Origin: Nocardia iowensis
GTDB lineage: Bacteria > Actinomycetota > Actinomycetes > Mycobacteriales > Mycobacteriaceae
Length of the DNA: 64,000 bases
Direction: 5' to 3'
NCBI RefSeq assembly: GCF_019222765.1
Contig: NZ_CP078145.1
Location: 6,634,001 to 6,698,000, forward strand
Positions 53,013 to 62,346 of the stretch are shown here, in pieces. The notes under the pieces are model-generated. The model searched no databases. It was not told where the DNA came from and was given only the letters and a program-made list of their open reading frames with translations. Within the stretch, counting starts at the first letter, position 1. Each line of letters begins with the position of its first letter. The translations under genes were made by a program, and so were the position numbers.

Positions 53013-54398
53013 CTACTTCGGCGGGACCCGCTGCGTCAACCACCCCGTCACATAGCTGAGCACGTCCGGCGAGACGGTCGTCTCGATCGTGCTGTATTCG
53101 CCGGGAAACCCGGTTTCGGTGGGCTGCATCAGATGGTTGAGGCCGGGGAAGACGTGGATCGTGGCATCAGGGTTCGCGGCGAGGGCACTGCGCATCGCGG
53201 GTTCGCTCTGACTCGGCGGCACCTGGAGATCCTTTTCCCCGAAGAACGCCAGCACCGGAACACGGAGGGCGGACAGGGCCGGCCCCGGTTCGTAGGCGAC
53301 GAGGGCGGCCAGGTACGGCGTGATCCCCGCCGTGACCTCGGATTCCGGGGCGCGCTCCTCGGCGGGCTTGGCCTCGTTCTGCTTGCGCACCAGTTCCTTC
53401 GCGCCCGCCAGGTCACCCGCCTTCAGCAGTGCCGCGAGCTCGGCCGTCTGCCGCACTCGGGTGTCGATGACGTCGGCGGGGGCGCCGCCTGCCGCGGCAA
53501 TCAGCCGGGTCTGCTCGACGAGCACATCGTGGCCGGACACGCCCGGTCCGGCCATCAGGATCAAGAAGGCGACACCGCTATCGGGACGCGCGGCGACCAG
53601 TGGCGCGAGGTAGCCACCTTCGCTGTGCCCGAGCAGGCCGACGCGGGTCGGATCGATGTCCGGGCGTCCGCGCAGGAAGCCGACACCGGCCGCGACATCA
53701 TTGGACAGGTCGGTGTAGTTCGCGTCGTCCAGCTTGCCGCCGGTGCCGCCGACGCCGCGGTCGTCGGTGCGCAGGACCGCGTAACCGGCCTTGGTCAGCG
53801 TGTCCGCGATCAACAGGAAGGGCTTATGGCCCATCAAACCTTCGTCGCGGTCCTGCGGGCCACTGCCGGTAATCAACAGGACCGCCGGGAACGGCCCGTT
53901 GCCCTCGGGTTTGGTCAGGGTGCCCGCGATGGGCAGATCGCCATTGCGGTAGGTGACGTCCTCGGACTGGTACGGGAACGGCGGCTTCGGTTCCTGCGGG
54001 CGGGCGAGCGGGGCGATCTTGCCGCGCTGCAGTGCGAGTTTGAACGTCTGCCCGCCCTGCACGAAGTCGCCGGTGATGCGGTCGCTGCCCTGGTCGTAGG
54101 CGCCGCGGAACTTCGGGTCGCCCGGGATGTCGGCGATCGCGAAGGACACCTCGTTCCGGTCGGACTTCACGTCCTTCAATTCCACCGCCGTCACGCCCTG
54201 GGTGGGGATGTCGATGGTGGCCGTGCCCTTGTCGGTGAACGTCACTCCGACCTCGGTCGGCCGCCCTGGCACCTCGATCGCCCCGTGCCAATCACCGGTG
54301 GTCGGCTCGGGCGGATTCGAGTCCGACCCCGACGAACATCCCGCAACCAACACGGCAATCATGAACAGAGCCAACGCAATCGCTCTACCAGTGCGCAT
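53013..54398 (-). CDS. Alpha/beta hydrolase lipoprotein
   Basis: 461 residues. Signal peptide with lipobox LVAGC (Cys21). Residues 25-125 are a beta-rich N-terminal domain found in prolyl-oligopeptidase-like and acyl-CoA-hydrolase-like relatives. From about 130 is an alpha/beta hydrolase: ITGSGPQDRDEG, TDDRGVGGTGG, nucleophile motif GHSEGG, the acid in FFGEKDLQVPP and the His in GLNHLM. A surface esterase or peptidase is likely; the substrate is unknown. Start at 54398 chosen because the upstream GTG adds nothing recognisable. Confidence 0.88.
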   Translation of the reverse strand: MRTGRAIALALFMIAVLVAGCSSGSDSNPPEPTTGDWHGAIEVPGRPTEVGVTFTDKGTATIDIPTQGVTAVELKDVKSDRNEVSFAIADIPGDPKFRGAYDQGSDRITGDFVQGGQTFKLALQRGKIAPLARPQEPKPPFPYQSEDVTYRNGDLPIAGTLTKPEGNGPFPAVLLITGSGPQDRDEGLMGHKPFLLIADTLTKAGYAVLRTDDRGVGGTGGKLDDANYTDLSNDVAAGVGFLRGRPDIDPTRVGLLGHSEGGYLAPLVAARPDSGVAFLILMAGPGVSGHDVLVEQTRLIAAAGGAPADVIDTRVRQTAELAALLKAGDLAGAKELVRKQNEAKPAEERAPESEVTAGITPYLAALVAYEPGPALSALRVPVLAFFGEKDLQVPPSQSEPAMRSALAANPDATIHVFPGLNHLMQPTETGFPGEYSTIETTVSPDVLSYVTGWLTQRVPPK

Positions 54399-54494
54399 GA
54401 AATCCACAGTACAGACGAGCCCTCGTCCACCAGCCGCGCAGCTGGACGTCGGACCAACATCACAATCGGCAGCCCCTGCGAGGTACCCCAGATT

Positions 54495-54635
54495 TCAGCA
54501 TGCGACCGAGTTCACCGTGGGCCGGGAAGCGGTTCCGCACGCGTTATCGCGGGCAGTCGGCCAGACGCGGGCCGAGTCCAGCAATTGCCGCAGTTCGGTA
54601 TCGAAATCCTGCGCGGTCAGGAATGTTCGCGGCAC
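54495..54635 (-). CDS. Possible 46-residue ORF downstream of the duplicated antitoxin-like gene
   Basis: Short frame beginning MPRTFLTAQDFDTELRQLL at a GTG (54635), 21 bp past the stop of the next gene and in the same frame as it. The start looks protein-like, but the C-terminus reads like noise. It may be a truncated gene. Nothing diagnostic is seen. Confidence 0.25.
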   Translation of the reverse strand: MPRTFLTAQDFDTELRQLLDSARVWPTARDNACGTASRPTVNSVAC

Positions 54636-54656
54636 CCGCCGCGGCAGCTGGAGTTG

Positions 54657-55100
54657 CTACTCCCCGCGCGCGTAACGGGCCGAGGCGGCGACGGCTTCCA
54701 TGTCGATGTTCAGGCTCGGATCCCGTTGCTGGGCTTCGTGGAATTCCAGCATCACGTCGTCGAAGGTGCTGCGGCGGGCCGAGGTGATCAGGGCCTGGCG
54801 GACGTAGTCGCCGAGGGGTACGCCGGTGGCGTAGGCGCGGCGGCTGAAGGCGCCGAGTGCGTCGGCGGGCAGGTCATAGGTGTCGATGAGGGCTACGGCG
54901 TCCATCTCGATATCCGGGATGAGATCGCGACCCTCGGACTCCAGGAATTCCACGACCGTGTCGTCGGCGGTGCGGCGGCGGGCCATCGCGACCAGCTCTT
55001 CGCGCACGTACCTCAGCAGCGGGAGCCCGGCGGCGGCGGCCCGACGGCGCAGCACGGCGACGTCGGCGTCCGGCAGGTCGTTCACGGGTAAGTCGGCCAT
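54657..55100 (-). CDS. Protein with two tandem antitoxin-like (ribbon-helix-helix type) units
   Basis: 147 residues consisting of two homologous halves, about 1-70 and 75-142. Each has L-P-x-D-A-x3-(L/F)-x-R-R-A-x-A-x-G-(L/V)-P-L-x2-Y-V-R, then an (A)RR-x-T-x-D-D helix region with EF-x-E, and the end (P/L)(D/N)I(E/D)M(D/E)AVA. Such single units resemble VapB/FitA-like antitoxins. No PIN or other toxin gene is adjacent. It is 75 bp after pfkA on the same strand. Function inferred only. Confidence 0.72.
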   Translation of the reverse strand: MADLPVNDLPDADVAVLRRRAAAAGLPLLRYVREELVAMARRRTADDTVVEFLESEGRDLIPDIEMDAVALIDTYDLPADALGAFSRRAYATGVPLGDYVRQALITSARRSTFDDVMLEFHEAQQRDPSLNIDMEAVAASARYARGE

Positions 55101-55175
55101 AGCCGCCAGCGTAACCCGGCGGCCGGAGCCTGCGACCGGCCATGCGCCGATCGACTGCGCCGCTGCGGAATTCGA

Positions 55176-56210
55176 TCAGCCGAAGAACGCCTCGGCCTCC
55201 CGGTAGCGCTCGTCCGGAACCCGCTTGAGCTGCTTGGTAGCCTCCGCCAGCGGCACGAGATCGATATTGCTGCCGTGCAGCGCGACCATCTGCCCGAACT
55301 GACCGGCATGCACCGCCTCGGCGGCGTGCAGTCCGAAGCGGGTGGCCAGGACGCGGTCGTACGGCGTGGGACTGCCACCGCGCTGCACGTGACCGAGCAC
55401 CGTGGTGCGCACCTCCTTGCCGATGCGGCGTTCGATCTCCGCGCCGAGCTGCTGGGCGACACCGGTGAACCGCTCGTGCCCGAATTCGTCGATACCGCCC
55501 GCGCGCAAGGCGAATCCGGAATTCTCCGCCGGATGCGAACCTTCGGCGACGACGCAGATGAAGTGCTTGTCGCCGCGCTGGAAGCGGCGCTTGATCATGG
55601 CGCACACCTCGTCCACGTCGAAGGGCACCTCGGGCACCAGGGTCAGGTGCGCACCCGACGCCATGCCCGCGTTCACCGCGATCCAGCCCGCGTGCCGCCC
55701 CATCACCTCGACCAGCATCACCCGCTGATGCGATTCCGCGGTGGTGTGCAGCCGGTCGATCGCCTCGCTGGCAATGCTCAGCGCCGTGTCGTGGCCGAAA
55801 GTGACGTCGGTGCAGTCGATGTCGTTGTCGATGGTCTTCGGCACGCCGACCACCGGAACACCTTCGTCGGACAGCCAGCTCGCCGCGGTGAGCGTGCCCT
55901 CGCCGCCGATCGGGATCAGTGCGTCGATGCCGTTGTCGTCCAGGGTCCGTTTGATCCGGCCGAGCCCGGCGCGCAGCACGTCGGGGTTGGTGCGTGCGGT
56001 GCCGAGGATGGTGCCGCCCTTGGCGAGCAGCCGGTCGGTGCGGTCATCGTTGTGGAGGTGGATCTTGCGATCCTCCAATAGACCGCGCCAGCCGTCCTCG
56101 AACCCGACGATCGCGTCGCCGTAGCGGCCGTTCGCGGTGCGAACGACGGCACGGATCACCGCGTTCAGTCCAGGGCAGTCTCCGCCTCCGGTCAAGACTC
56201 CGATGCGCAT
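55176..56210 (-). CDS. pfkA: 6-phosphofructokinase
   Basis: Phosphorylates fructose 6-phosphate. 344 residues: [13 protein letters not shown] at the nucleotide/Mg site, [43 protein letters not shown] and the C-terminal [16 protein letters not shown]. The Gly-Gly-Glu-Gly form is typical of actinobacterial ATP- or PPi-using types; the donor is not settled by sequence. The position matches Rv3010c, beside gatB. Confidence 0.97.
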   Translation of the reverse strand: MRIGVLTGGGDCPGLNAVIRAVVRTANGRYGDAIVGFEDGWRGLLEDRKIHLHNDDRTDRLLAKGGTILGTARTNPDVLRAGLGRIKRTLDDNGIDALIPIGGEGTLTAASWLSDEGVPVVGVPKTIDNDIDCTDVTFGHDTALSIASEAIDRLHTTAESHQRVMLVEVMGRHAGWIAVNAGMASGAHLTLVPEVPFDVDEVCAMIKRRFQRGDKHFICVVAEGSHPAENSGFALRAGGIDEFGHERFTGVAQQLGAEIERRIGKEVRTTVLGHVQRGGSPTPYDRVLATRFGLHAAEAVHAGQFGQMVALHGSNIDLVPLAEATKQLKRVPDERYREAEAFFG

Positions 56211-56281
56211 GGCCGCTATCTTGCCCCGCCCGGCCGCGCTTGGCAGGCCGACCCCCGTGAAGCCTGGATATCAACAATCTT

Positions 56282-58138
56282 TCAGTAGATGTAGACGATC
56301 GCGTTCTCGCCGCCGGTGCAGGTGACCAGGCCGTCGCGGGTGGTGCAGTCCATGGTGTATTCCCGCTGCGTGGTGGGGCTGAACGCGGTGATCTGGCGGG
56401 TGCCGTCGGTATCGGGTCCCGCGCTATAGGCCTTGCGGAGTTCCTCGGCGAATTCGCATGAGGTGACGCCGCTGCCGATCGCGGAATAGGTGAAACGGCC
56501 GGCGGGCGGGTACTTGGTGGCGCATCCGGTGGCGGTGGCGGGCACCGGCGCGAGCGTCGGAGCGGCGGGCCGATTGGTGAACGCGTCCCGATTCAGCCAG
56601 CCGAGGACGCCCGCGAGTGCAATCGCGACGACGAAGAGCGCACCGACCATTCGGAACCGGTCGGCTCGGGACCGACGCTTGGATGTGGCCGGAGCGGACA
56701 GGCTTTCCGATTCTGCGGCCACCGGTGTTCGGTCAGCTTCCGCGCGTTCGACGCGATCATGGCTCGGCGCCTGGACTCGGTGCGGCTCCCGGCGAGCCGG
56801 TTCGCTCCGATGGTCCGACTGCTCGTCCGGCTCACGGCTCGACTCCAGCCGCTCGCCCGGCCTGCGGTTCGACTCCGATTGTCGCTCCGGCACGCGGCTC
56901 GACTCCGGCCGTCGCTCCGGCACGCGACTCGACTCCAGCCACTGGCCCGGCCCGCGACTCGGTCCCGACTCCCGGCCCGGCACGCGGTTCGACTCCGGCC
57001 GCCAGTCCGGCTCACGACTCGGTTCCGCTCGCCAGTCAGGCTCACGACTCGACTCCGACCACTGGCCCGGTCCGCGACTTGGTTCCGACTGCTGGCCCGG
57101 CCCACGACTCGACTCCGGCCGCACGATCCGGCTCGACCCACGCTGTCTCTGTTCCGGTGCCGACTGCCGCGGAATCGCGTCCGTCGGAAGAGCATTCGCG
57201 AGCAACGCGGGCCCGACGTTCGGAAACACCACCGTGGGTGGCGCTTTGGGCGGCACGGCACCCATGCGGTCGGTCGGCAATTCGGTGACCGCGACGATCG
57301 CGCGGCCGGTGAGCGCCGATTTCGCCGCCGATGCCAGCCCACCCGCGGTCGAGTAGCGGTCCGTGGGTCGCTTCGCCATCCCCCGCGCGATCACCTCGTC
57401 CAGGGCGGCGGGCACGCCTGGCCGGACGGCGCTGGGTCGCGGCGGCGGCGTCGAAATATGCGCGTGGATGAGCGCACTCATCGCGTCCGCCCGGAAAGGC
57501 TGGGTGCCGGTGAGGCATTCGTACAGCACGCAGGCCAGCGAGTAGACATCGGTCGTGCCGGTGACCGGACCGTTCTCGAACCGTTCCGGCGCGATGTAGC
57601 TGTAGGAACCGACCGCGGCGGCACCGGTGGCGGTCATGTCGGGATCCTGCGCCGACCTGGCGATGCCGAAGTCGGCCAGGTAGGCGAAGTCCGACGCGGT
57701 GACGAGGATGTTGGCGGGCTTGACGTCGCGGTGCACCAGTCCCTCCGCGTGCGCGGCGTCCAGCGCGGCGGCGATCTGCTCGATGATGCCGATCGCCCTG
57801 GCCGGTGTCAGCGGGCCGTCGCCGCGCAGCACCGAGCGCAGATCGTGGCCGCGGACCAGCCGCATATCGATGTAGAGCACGCCGTCGATCTCGCCCCAGT
57901 CGTGGATCGGGATGACGTGCGGTTCGGCCAGCCGCGCGGCCGCCTGCGATTCCCGCCGGAAACGCTGCTGGAATATCGGGTCTTTCGCGAGGTCGGTCGG
58001 CAACAGTTTGACCGCGACGACTCGGTCCTTCACGGTGTCGTAGGCCTCGTAGACCTCGCCCATGCCACCGCGACCGAGCAGCGAGCGCAGCTCGTATGGA
58101 CCGAATCGAGTCCCGATCCTCGTCCGCGGTCCGTCCAC
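56282..58138 (-). CDS. Membrane Ser/Thr protein kinase
   Basis: 618 residues. Kinase domain 13-285: Gly-rich [10 protein letters not shown], Lys44 (VAVKL), catalytic HRDVKPAN (Asp138), DFG 156-158, YIAPERF. Then a long hydrophilic Ser/Pro/Glu/Arg-rich linker of ten-residue repeats (330-450), a single membrane helix (about 515-535) and an extracellular C-terminal domain of about 75 residues with four Cys, ending [10 protein letters not shown]. No PASTA domains. GTG start at 58138. The C-terminus is homologous to that of the kinase at 59130. Confidence 0.95.
   Translation of the reverse strand: MDGPRTRIGTRFGPYELRSLLGRGGMGEVYEAYDTVKDRVVAVKLLPTDLAKDPIFQQRFRRESQAAARLAEPHVIPIHDWGEIDGVLYIDMRLVRGHDLRSVLRGDGPLTPARAIGIIEQIAAALDAAHAEGLVHRDVKPANILVTASDFAYLADFGIARSAQDPDMTATGAAAVGSYSYIAPERFENGPVTGTTDVYSLACVLYECLTGTQPFRADAMSALIHAHISTPPPRPSAVRPGVPAALDEVIARGMAKRPTDRYSTAGGLASAAKSALTGRAIVAVTELPTDRMGAVPPKAPPTVVFPNVGPALLANALPTDAIPRQSAPEQRQRGSSRIVRPESSRGPGQQSEPSRGPGQWSESSREPDWRAEPSREPDWRPESNRVPGRESGPSRGPGQWLESSRVPERRPESSRVPERQSESNRRPGERLESSREPDEQSDHRSEPARREPHRVQAPSHDRVERAEADRTPVAAESESLSAPATSKRRSRADRFRMVGALFVVAIALAGVLGWLNRDAFTNRPAAPTLAPVPATATGCATKYPPAGRFTYSAIGSGVTSCEFAEELRKAYSAGPDTDGTRQITAFSPTTQREYTMDCTTRDGLVTCTGGENAIVYIY
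56831..57130 (-). repeat. Ten 30-bp degenerate tandem repeats in the kinase linker
   Basis: In-frame repeats of exactly 30 bp, starting at 56831 and every 30 bases to 57130. Each encodes a decapeptide with ESSR or EPSR and P(G/E)(Q/R)(W/R). Units differ at several positions, so they are diverged rather than recent copies. Confidence 0.85.
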
Positions 58139-58249
58139 CCCGTCACCTCCACCTCACGTGCGCGACCCGGCGCACCGCAGGCCAGGTGGCCTACATCCGA
58201 TACGTCGGGATTGTCAGGGGTAGCCGTTACCCGGTCAAATCGCGGCGGA

Positions 58250-59140
58250 TCAGGCGGGGCACCGACCGCCGGGCAGCTCGTCCAGGTGCTGGGAGACAGC
58301 GGTGGCCAGCTTGTCCAGCATCGTCATCCCGTCGGAGAACGCGCCGGAATCCGCCTGTGCGGCGAACGCGATCGCGATCTGTCCCGACGGTGTCGAGAGC
58401 AACCCGAACTGCCGGACCAGGTACGCGCCCGCGGCGTTCGGGCCCCAGCCGCCCTTGAATTCGGCGCCGGTGAAGGCGCCGAGCCCCCAGCGCTGGGCAG
58501 GCTGGACCTGTTCCATCAGGTCGATGACGGCGTCGGACTGCGGCAGGCAAGGCAGCCGTGAGGCGAACCGGACCTGTTCGGCGAGTGACCATTCCGCCTG
58601 ACCGAACGCCGAATGGTCGGGCCTGGTTCGGCTGGCGGGCACGGTGGTTTTGGTGTCGCCGCCCTCGCGGAGCACCGACTGCACGGCCTGGGCCGCCTCC
58701 TGACCGGTGCCCAGTGATTGCCACAACGTCTCGGCGGCGGCATTGTCGGACGCGGTGATCGCCGCCGTCGCGGCATAGGTGGAGGTGCCCGCGTTGCGGC
58801 GCAGTGCGGCAATCGTCAACGGCACCTTCATCGTCGACCAAGCGGGGCCGGTGGTCCAGTCACCGAAGCTGACCACCTGGTCGCCGCCGACCGGCATGAT
58901 CGCCATGCCGAGATGTCCGCGCACACCGGCCTGCAACTCGGCGACGCTCGCCGCCAGGGTGCCGGGGACGGTGATGGACAGACCCTTTTGGTCCGCGTGC
59001 GACGCGGCCTCGGTAATGCTGGTCTCATCCGACGTCGAATGGTCGGTACCGGAACCGCATCCGGCCACCAGGAATACGGCTAATGCCGCACAGCTCAATG
59101 CTTTTCGCACCCGAGCCGCACGGAATCGATCAATATACAT
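58250..59140 (-). CDS. Class A beta-lactamase-like serine hydrolase lipoprotein
   Basis: 296 residues. Lipobox LVAGC (Cys28). The penicillin-binding fold motifs are present: SxxK as STMK (102-105), SDN (131-133), and KGG in place of KTG in EFKGGWG. No obvious class A Glu166-type loop was confirmed, so beta-lactamase activity is uncertain; a cell-wall sensor or esterase is possible. It overlaps the 3' end of the kinase gene by 11 bp and lies between the two kinase genes, suggesting one operon. Confidence 0.82.
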   Translation of the reverse strand: MYIDRFRAARVRKALSCAALAVFLVAGCGSGTDHSTSDETSITEAASHADQKGLSITVPGTLAASVAELQAGVRGHLGMAIMPVGGDQVVSFGDWTTGPAWSTMKVPLTIAALRRNAGTSTYAATAAITASDNAAAETLWQSLGTGQEAAQAVQSVLREGGDTKTTVPASRTRPDHSAFGQAEWSLAEQVRFASRLPCLPQSDAVIDLMEQVQPAQRWGLGAFTGAEFKGGWGPNAAGAYLVRQFGLLSTPSGQIAIAFAAQADSGAFSDGMTMLDKLATAVSQHLDELPGGRCPA

Positions 59141-61589
59141 ACACCACCGCGTTTTCGCCGCCACTGCACGTGACGAGCTGGCCTTCGCTGAGGCAATTCA
59201 TCGTGTAGGTCCGGCCGGTGACCGGGCTGGTGGCCACCACTGTGCGCGGCGCCTCTCGCGAAACATTCTGCGAGGTACTGGTCTGGGCGTACACCCGGCG
59301 GACTTCCTCGGCGAACGCGCAGGTCGTCGCGGCGGAGCCGGTGGCGGACTTGCTGAACCCGCCGGATGCCGAATCGCCTTGGCTGCACGGCTTCGCACCG
59401 GCGGGCAGAGTGACCGTGGTCGGCTTGGCCGGGGTGGAGGTGACCGGCGGTGCCGATGACGTGCCCGGTGTCGTGGCCTGCGGGGCAGCAGTCGGCGCGG
59501 GAGCGCCCGCATGCTGGTCGGACGTCGGCGCGACCTTCGTGGAGCCGAATACCTGCCAGCCGACCGCACCGACTACCGCGATCACGACGATCGTGGCGAC
59601 CGCGACCAGAATGGGCAGCACGATGGATCGCCGCTTGCCCGTGTCGTCGTACGGGTCTTCCTCGGGTCCGTAGTCCGCGTAGTCGTCCGCGTAGCCCTGG
59701 CCCTGGTACTCGCCTCGGTTCGCGTAGTTGCTCTGCGGCGGATAGTCGGGACGCGCATGGCCGCCGTGGTCGGAATACGCTGCGGGGCCGGAATACTCGT
59801 CAGGCGCGGAATACGCTTGTGGCGGAGAGTATGCGGCGGGGGCCGAATAGGCCTGGGTGGCCGAGTAATCGGCTGGATAGTCGTCGTGGACCGGGGGCGG
59901 CTGGTAACCCTGCGCATCCGGGAATCGCCGGGTCTCGTACTCCTGAGCGTCGAAATACGCTTGCCCGTCCGGGTAGGGCTGCTCCGCCGAATACGCCTGC
60001 GCGCCGGGATGTTCCGGATAACCCTGATTCGGCGGGTGCTCCGAATACGCCTGGGGAGATTCTGGATAACCGTAGGCCCCGGGCTGGTCCGAGTACGCCT
60101 CCGCCTTGGGGTGCTCCGCGTGCGGCTGTGCCTCGAACCCTTCGGAGTACGCTTGCGCCCCTGGCTGGTCCGGGTACGACTGTGCGCGGGTCTCCTCCGA
60201 GTACGACTGTGCTCCGGACTCCTCCGGATACGACTGACCCCCGGACTGCTCGGGGTACGCCTCAGCCCCTGGCCGATCCGAATAAGCCTGCGCCCCATAC
60301 TGCTCCGGGTACGGCTGACTCCCAGACTGCTCCGAATAAACCTGCGTCTCGAACTGATCCGAGTACGGCTGCGCACCGCTCTCCGAATACGGCGGTCCCC
60401 CAGCCTGTTCCGAGTACGCCTGTCCTCCAGATTGCTCCGAGTACAGATGCGCATCAGGAAACGGCCGTACCGGCGGCAGCGCTTGGTCCGGTGTCCACCG
60501 GGCGGGCGGCGCCAACGGCGGCACCGGCTCCTGCTGCGATGACAGCGGCGTGAACTGGGTTTCGGTCGGCCGAACCACGGTCGGCCCGCTGGGCAGGATC
60601 ACCGCGGAGATCTCCCCCGTCGACTCCGGCGGCACCACCCCCGACCCGGCGGATGCGGGCGCACGGACCACCAGCATCGGTCCGGTCTGCGGCGGCACGT
60701 TGGCCGCTGGCACGCCTGCCGGTGCCGCACCCACCGGCGGCAGATTGGTCGAGGGCGCACTCGACAGCGCGTCGCGCGCGGCCATCGCCAACGCGGCCGC
60801 GGTCGGCCATCGATCGGCCGGGTCCTTGGCCATGCCCCGGCTGATCACCGCGTCCAGCCCGGCCGGAATGCCTGCCTGCTGCGCGCTCGGCCGCGGTGGC
60901 GGATCGGAGAGGTGCGACTTGATCAGCACATTCATGCTGGCCGCCGGGAAGGGAGACGCTCCGGTCAGGCACTCGTGCAGCACGCAGGACAGCGAATAGA
61001 TATCCGCGCGTCCGGTGACCTGGGCGACGTCGAATCGTTCTGGCGCCATGTAGATGTAGGAGCCGACGGCCATGCCGACCACCGTGACGGCGCTGTCGCC
61101 CTCGGTGTGTGCGATGCCGAAGTCGGCGAGGTAGGCGAAATCCGCTGCCGTGACCAGGATATTCGCCGGTTTGACGTCGCGATGGATCAGCCCGCCCGCG
61201 TGCGCGGCGTCCAATGCCGAGGCGATCTGTTCGATGATGCCCACCGCGCGAACGGGACTCAGCGGCCCTTCCTTGCGTAGCAGGGTGCGCAGATCGACGC
61301 CGGGCACCAGCATCATGTCGATGAACAGCACACCGTCGATGACGCCCCAGTCGTGGATGGGGATGATGTGCGGTTCGGCAACGCGCGCGGCCGCTTGCGA
61401 TTCCCGTCGGAACCGCAACTGGTAGGTCGGGTCACCGGCGAGTTCCTCGTGCAGCAGCTTGACCGCCACCACCCGGCCCTTCACCGTGTCATAGGCCTCG
61501 TAGACCTCGCCCATGCCCCCCTTGCCCAGCAGCGATCGCAATTCGTACGGCCCGAACCGTGTACCGGTTCTCGGCCCAGGTGCCTCCAC
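59130..61589 (-). CDS. Membrane Ser/Thr protein kinase with long Tyr/Gln/Pro repeat linker
   Basis: 819 residues. Kinase domain about 12-280: [42 protein letters not shown] linker of over 350 residues is built from nine-residue repeats of the form (A)YSEQSGG(Q). One membrane helix follows (about 675-697), then a Thr/Pro stretch and an extracellular domain of about 75 residues with four Cys, ending GGENAVVYVY, homologous to the end of the kinase at 56282. GTG at 61589 with GGAGG upstream; a longer in-frame start is rejected. Confidence 0.94.
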   Translation of the reverse strand: MEAPGPRTGTRFGPYELRSLLGKGGMGEVYEAYDTVKGRVVAVKLLHEELAGDPTYQLRFRRESQAAARVAEPHIIPIHDWGVIDGVLFIDMMLVPGVDLRTLLRKEGPLSPVRAVGIIEQIASALDAAHAGGLIHRDVKPANILVTAADFAYLADFGIAHTEGDSAVTVVGMAVGSYIYMAPERFDVAQVTGRADIYSLSCVLHECLTGASPFPAASMNVLIKSHLSDPPPRPSAQQAGIPAGLDAVISRGMAKDPADRWPTAAALAMAARDALSSAPSTNLPPVGAAPAGVPAANVPPQTGPMLVVRAPASAGSGVVPPESTGEISAVILPSGPTVVRPTETQFTPLSSQQEPVPPLAPPARWTPDQALPPVRPFPDAHLYSEQSGGQAYSEQAGGPPYSESGAQPYSDQFETQVYSEQSGSQPYPEQYGAQAYSDRPGAEAYPEQSGGQSYPEESGAQSYSEETRAQSYPDQPGAQAYSEGFEAQPHAEHPKAEAYSDQPGAYGYPESPQAYSEHPPNQGYPEHPGAQAYSAEQPYPDGQAYFDAQEYETRRFPDAQGYQPPPVHDDYPADYSATQAYSAPAAYSPPQAYSAPDEYSGPAAYSDHGGHARPDYPPQSNYANRGEYQGQGYADDYADYGPEEDPYDDTGKRRSIVLPILVAVATIVVIAVVGAVGWQVFGSTKVAPTSDQHAGAPAPTAAPQATTPGTSSAPPVTSTPAKPTTVTLPAGAKPCSQGDSASGGFSKSATGSAATTCAFAEEVRRVYAQTSTSQNVSREAPRTVVATSPVTGRTYTMNCLSEGQLVTCSGGENAVVYVY
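60013..60450 (-). repeat. 27-bp degenerate tandem repeats in the kinase linker
   Basis: About 16 in-frame units of 27 bp, each beginning TCCGA(A/G)TA(C)... on the plus strand and encoding a nine-residue Tyr-Ser-Glu-Gln-rich unit. Units are diverged, with one or two length changes (for example near 60055-60085). The period differs from the 30 bp of the other kinase. Confidence 0.82.
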
Positions 61590-61650
61590 CCCGTCAATCC
61601 TCCACATCCCGGGCCAGGAATGCACGCATAACTCTCGCGACGCCTGCCCG

Positions 61651-62346
61651 TCAAAGAGTGGATTCTCCGGGTGTCACCACCCCGTGGTCAAACGCAAACA
61701 CGATCGCCGCGGCCCGATCGCGCAGCTCCAGCTTGCCGAATATGTGTCCGACATGGCTTTTCACGGTCACTTCCGAGATCCCCAGTTCGCGAGCGATCTC
61801 CGCGTTAACCCGGCCGCGGCCGATCAATTCGAGCACTTCGTACTCGCGCGCGGTCAGGTCGGAGAGCCTGGCGTTGGTCCGGATCGGGCTCGGCCGCACG
61901 GTGCGATAGGCCGTCAGCACGCGTTCGGTGACCGACGGGTCCAGCCAGGCGCCGCCGCCCGCGACCATCCGCACCGCGCGAATGAGGTCCTCGGCGGGCG
62001 AATCCTTGAGGATGAACCCGGCCGCACCGGCTCGCAGCGCACCGGACAGCAACTGGTCGTCATCGAAGGTGGTCAGCACCAGCACCGGTGGTGCTCCTTC
62101 GCGGGCGCGCAGGATGCGGGTGGCGTCGATGCCGCCGACCCGTTTCATCCGCAGATCCATCAGCACCACGTCGGGCCGGTCGGCCGCCACCGCGTCGAGC
62201 ACCTCGTCGCCGTCGGCGCATTCGCTGACGACGAACCCGTCGCGGCGGCGCAGGATGCGGCGTAGCCCACCGCGCACCAGCTCCTGATCGTCGACCACCA
62301 GGACGGTGACCGCGTCCTCGGCGCCCGCGGGCGATGCGGCTGTCAC
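61651..62346 (-). CDS. NarL/LuxR-type response regulator
   Basis: 231 residues. Receiver domain with Asp19-Asp20 and phospho-acceptor Asp64 (VLMDLRM), and a C-terminal LuxR helix-turn-helix (about 168-225: LTAREYEVLELIGRG, SEVTVKSHVGHIFGKL). GTG at 62346 has GGGAGG upstream and overlaps the kinase stop (GTGA). Partner of the histidine kinase just upstream. Target genes unknown. Confidence 0.95.
   Translation of the reverse strand: MTAASPAGAEDAVTVLVVDDQELVRGGLRRILRRRDGFVVSECADGDEVLDAVAADRPDVVLMDLRMKRVGGIDATRILRAREGAPPVLVLTTFDDDQLLSGALRAGAAGFILKDSPAEDLIRAVRMVAGGGAWLDPSVTERVLTAYRTVRPSPIRTNARLSDLTAREYEVLELIGRGRVNAEIARELGISEVTVKSHVGHIFGKLELRDRAAAIVFAFDHGVVTPGESTL

Noticed and set aside
56759..58561. 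600-codon open frame on the plus strand, Arg/Leu-rich
   Set aside because: Antisense to the kinase at 56282; it merely reflects the repeats and GC bias.
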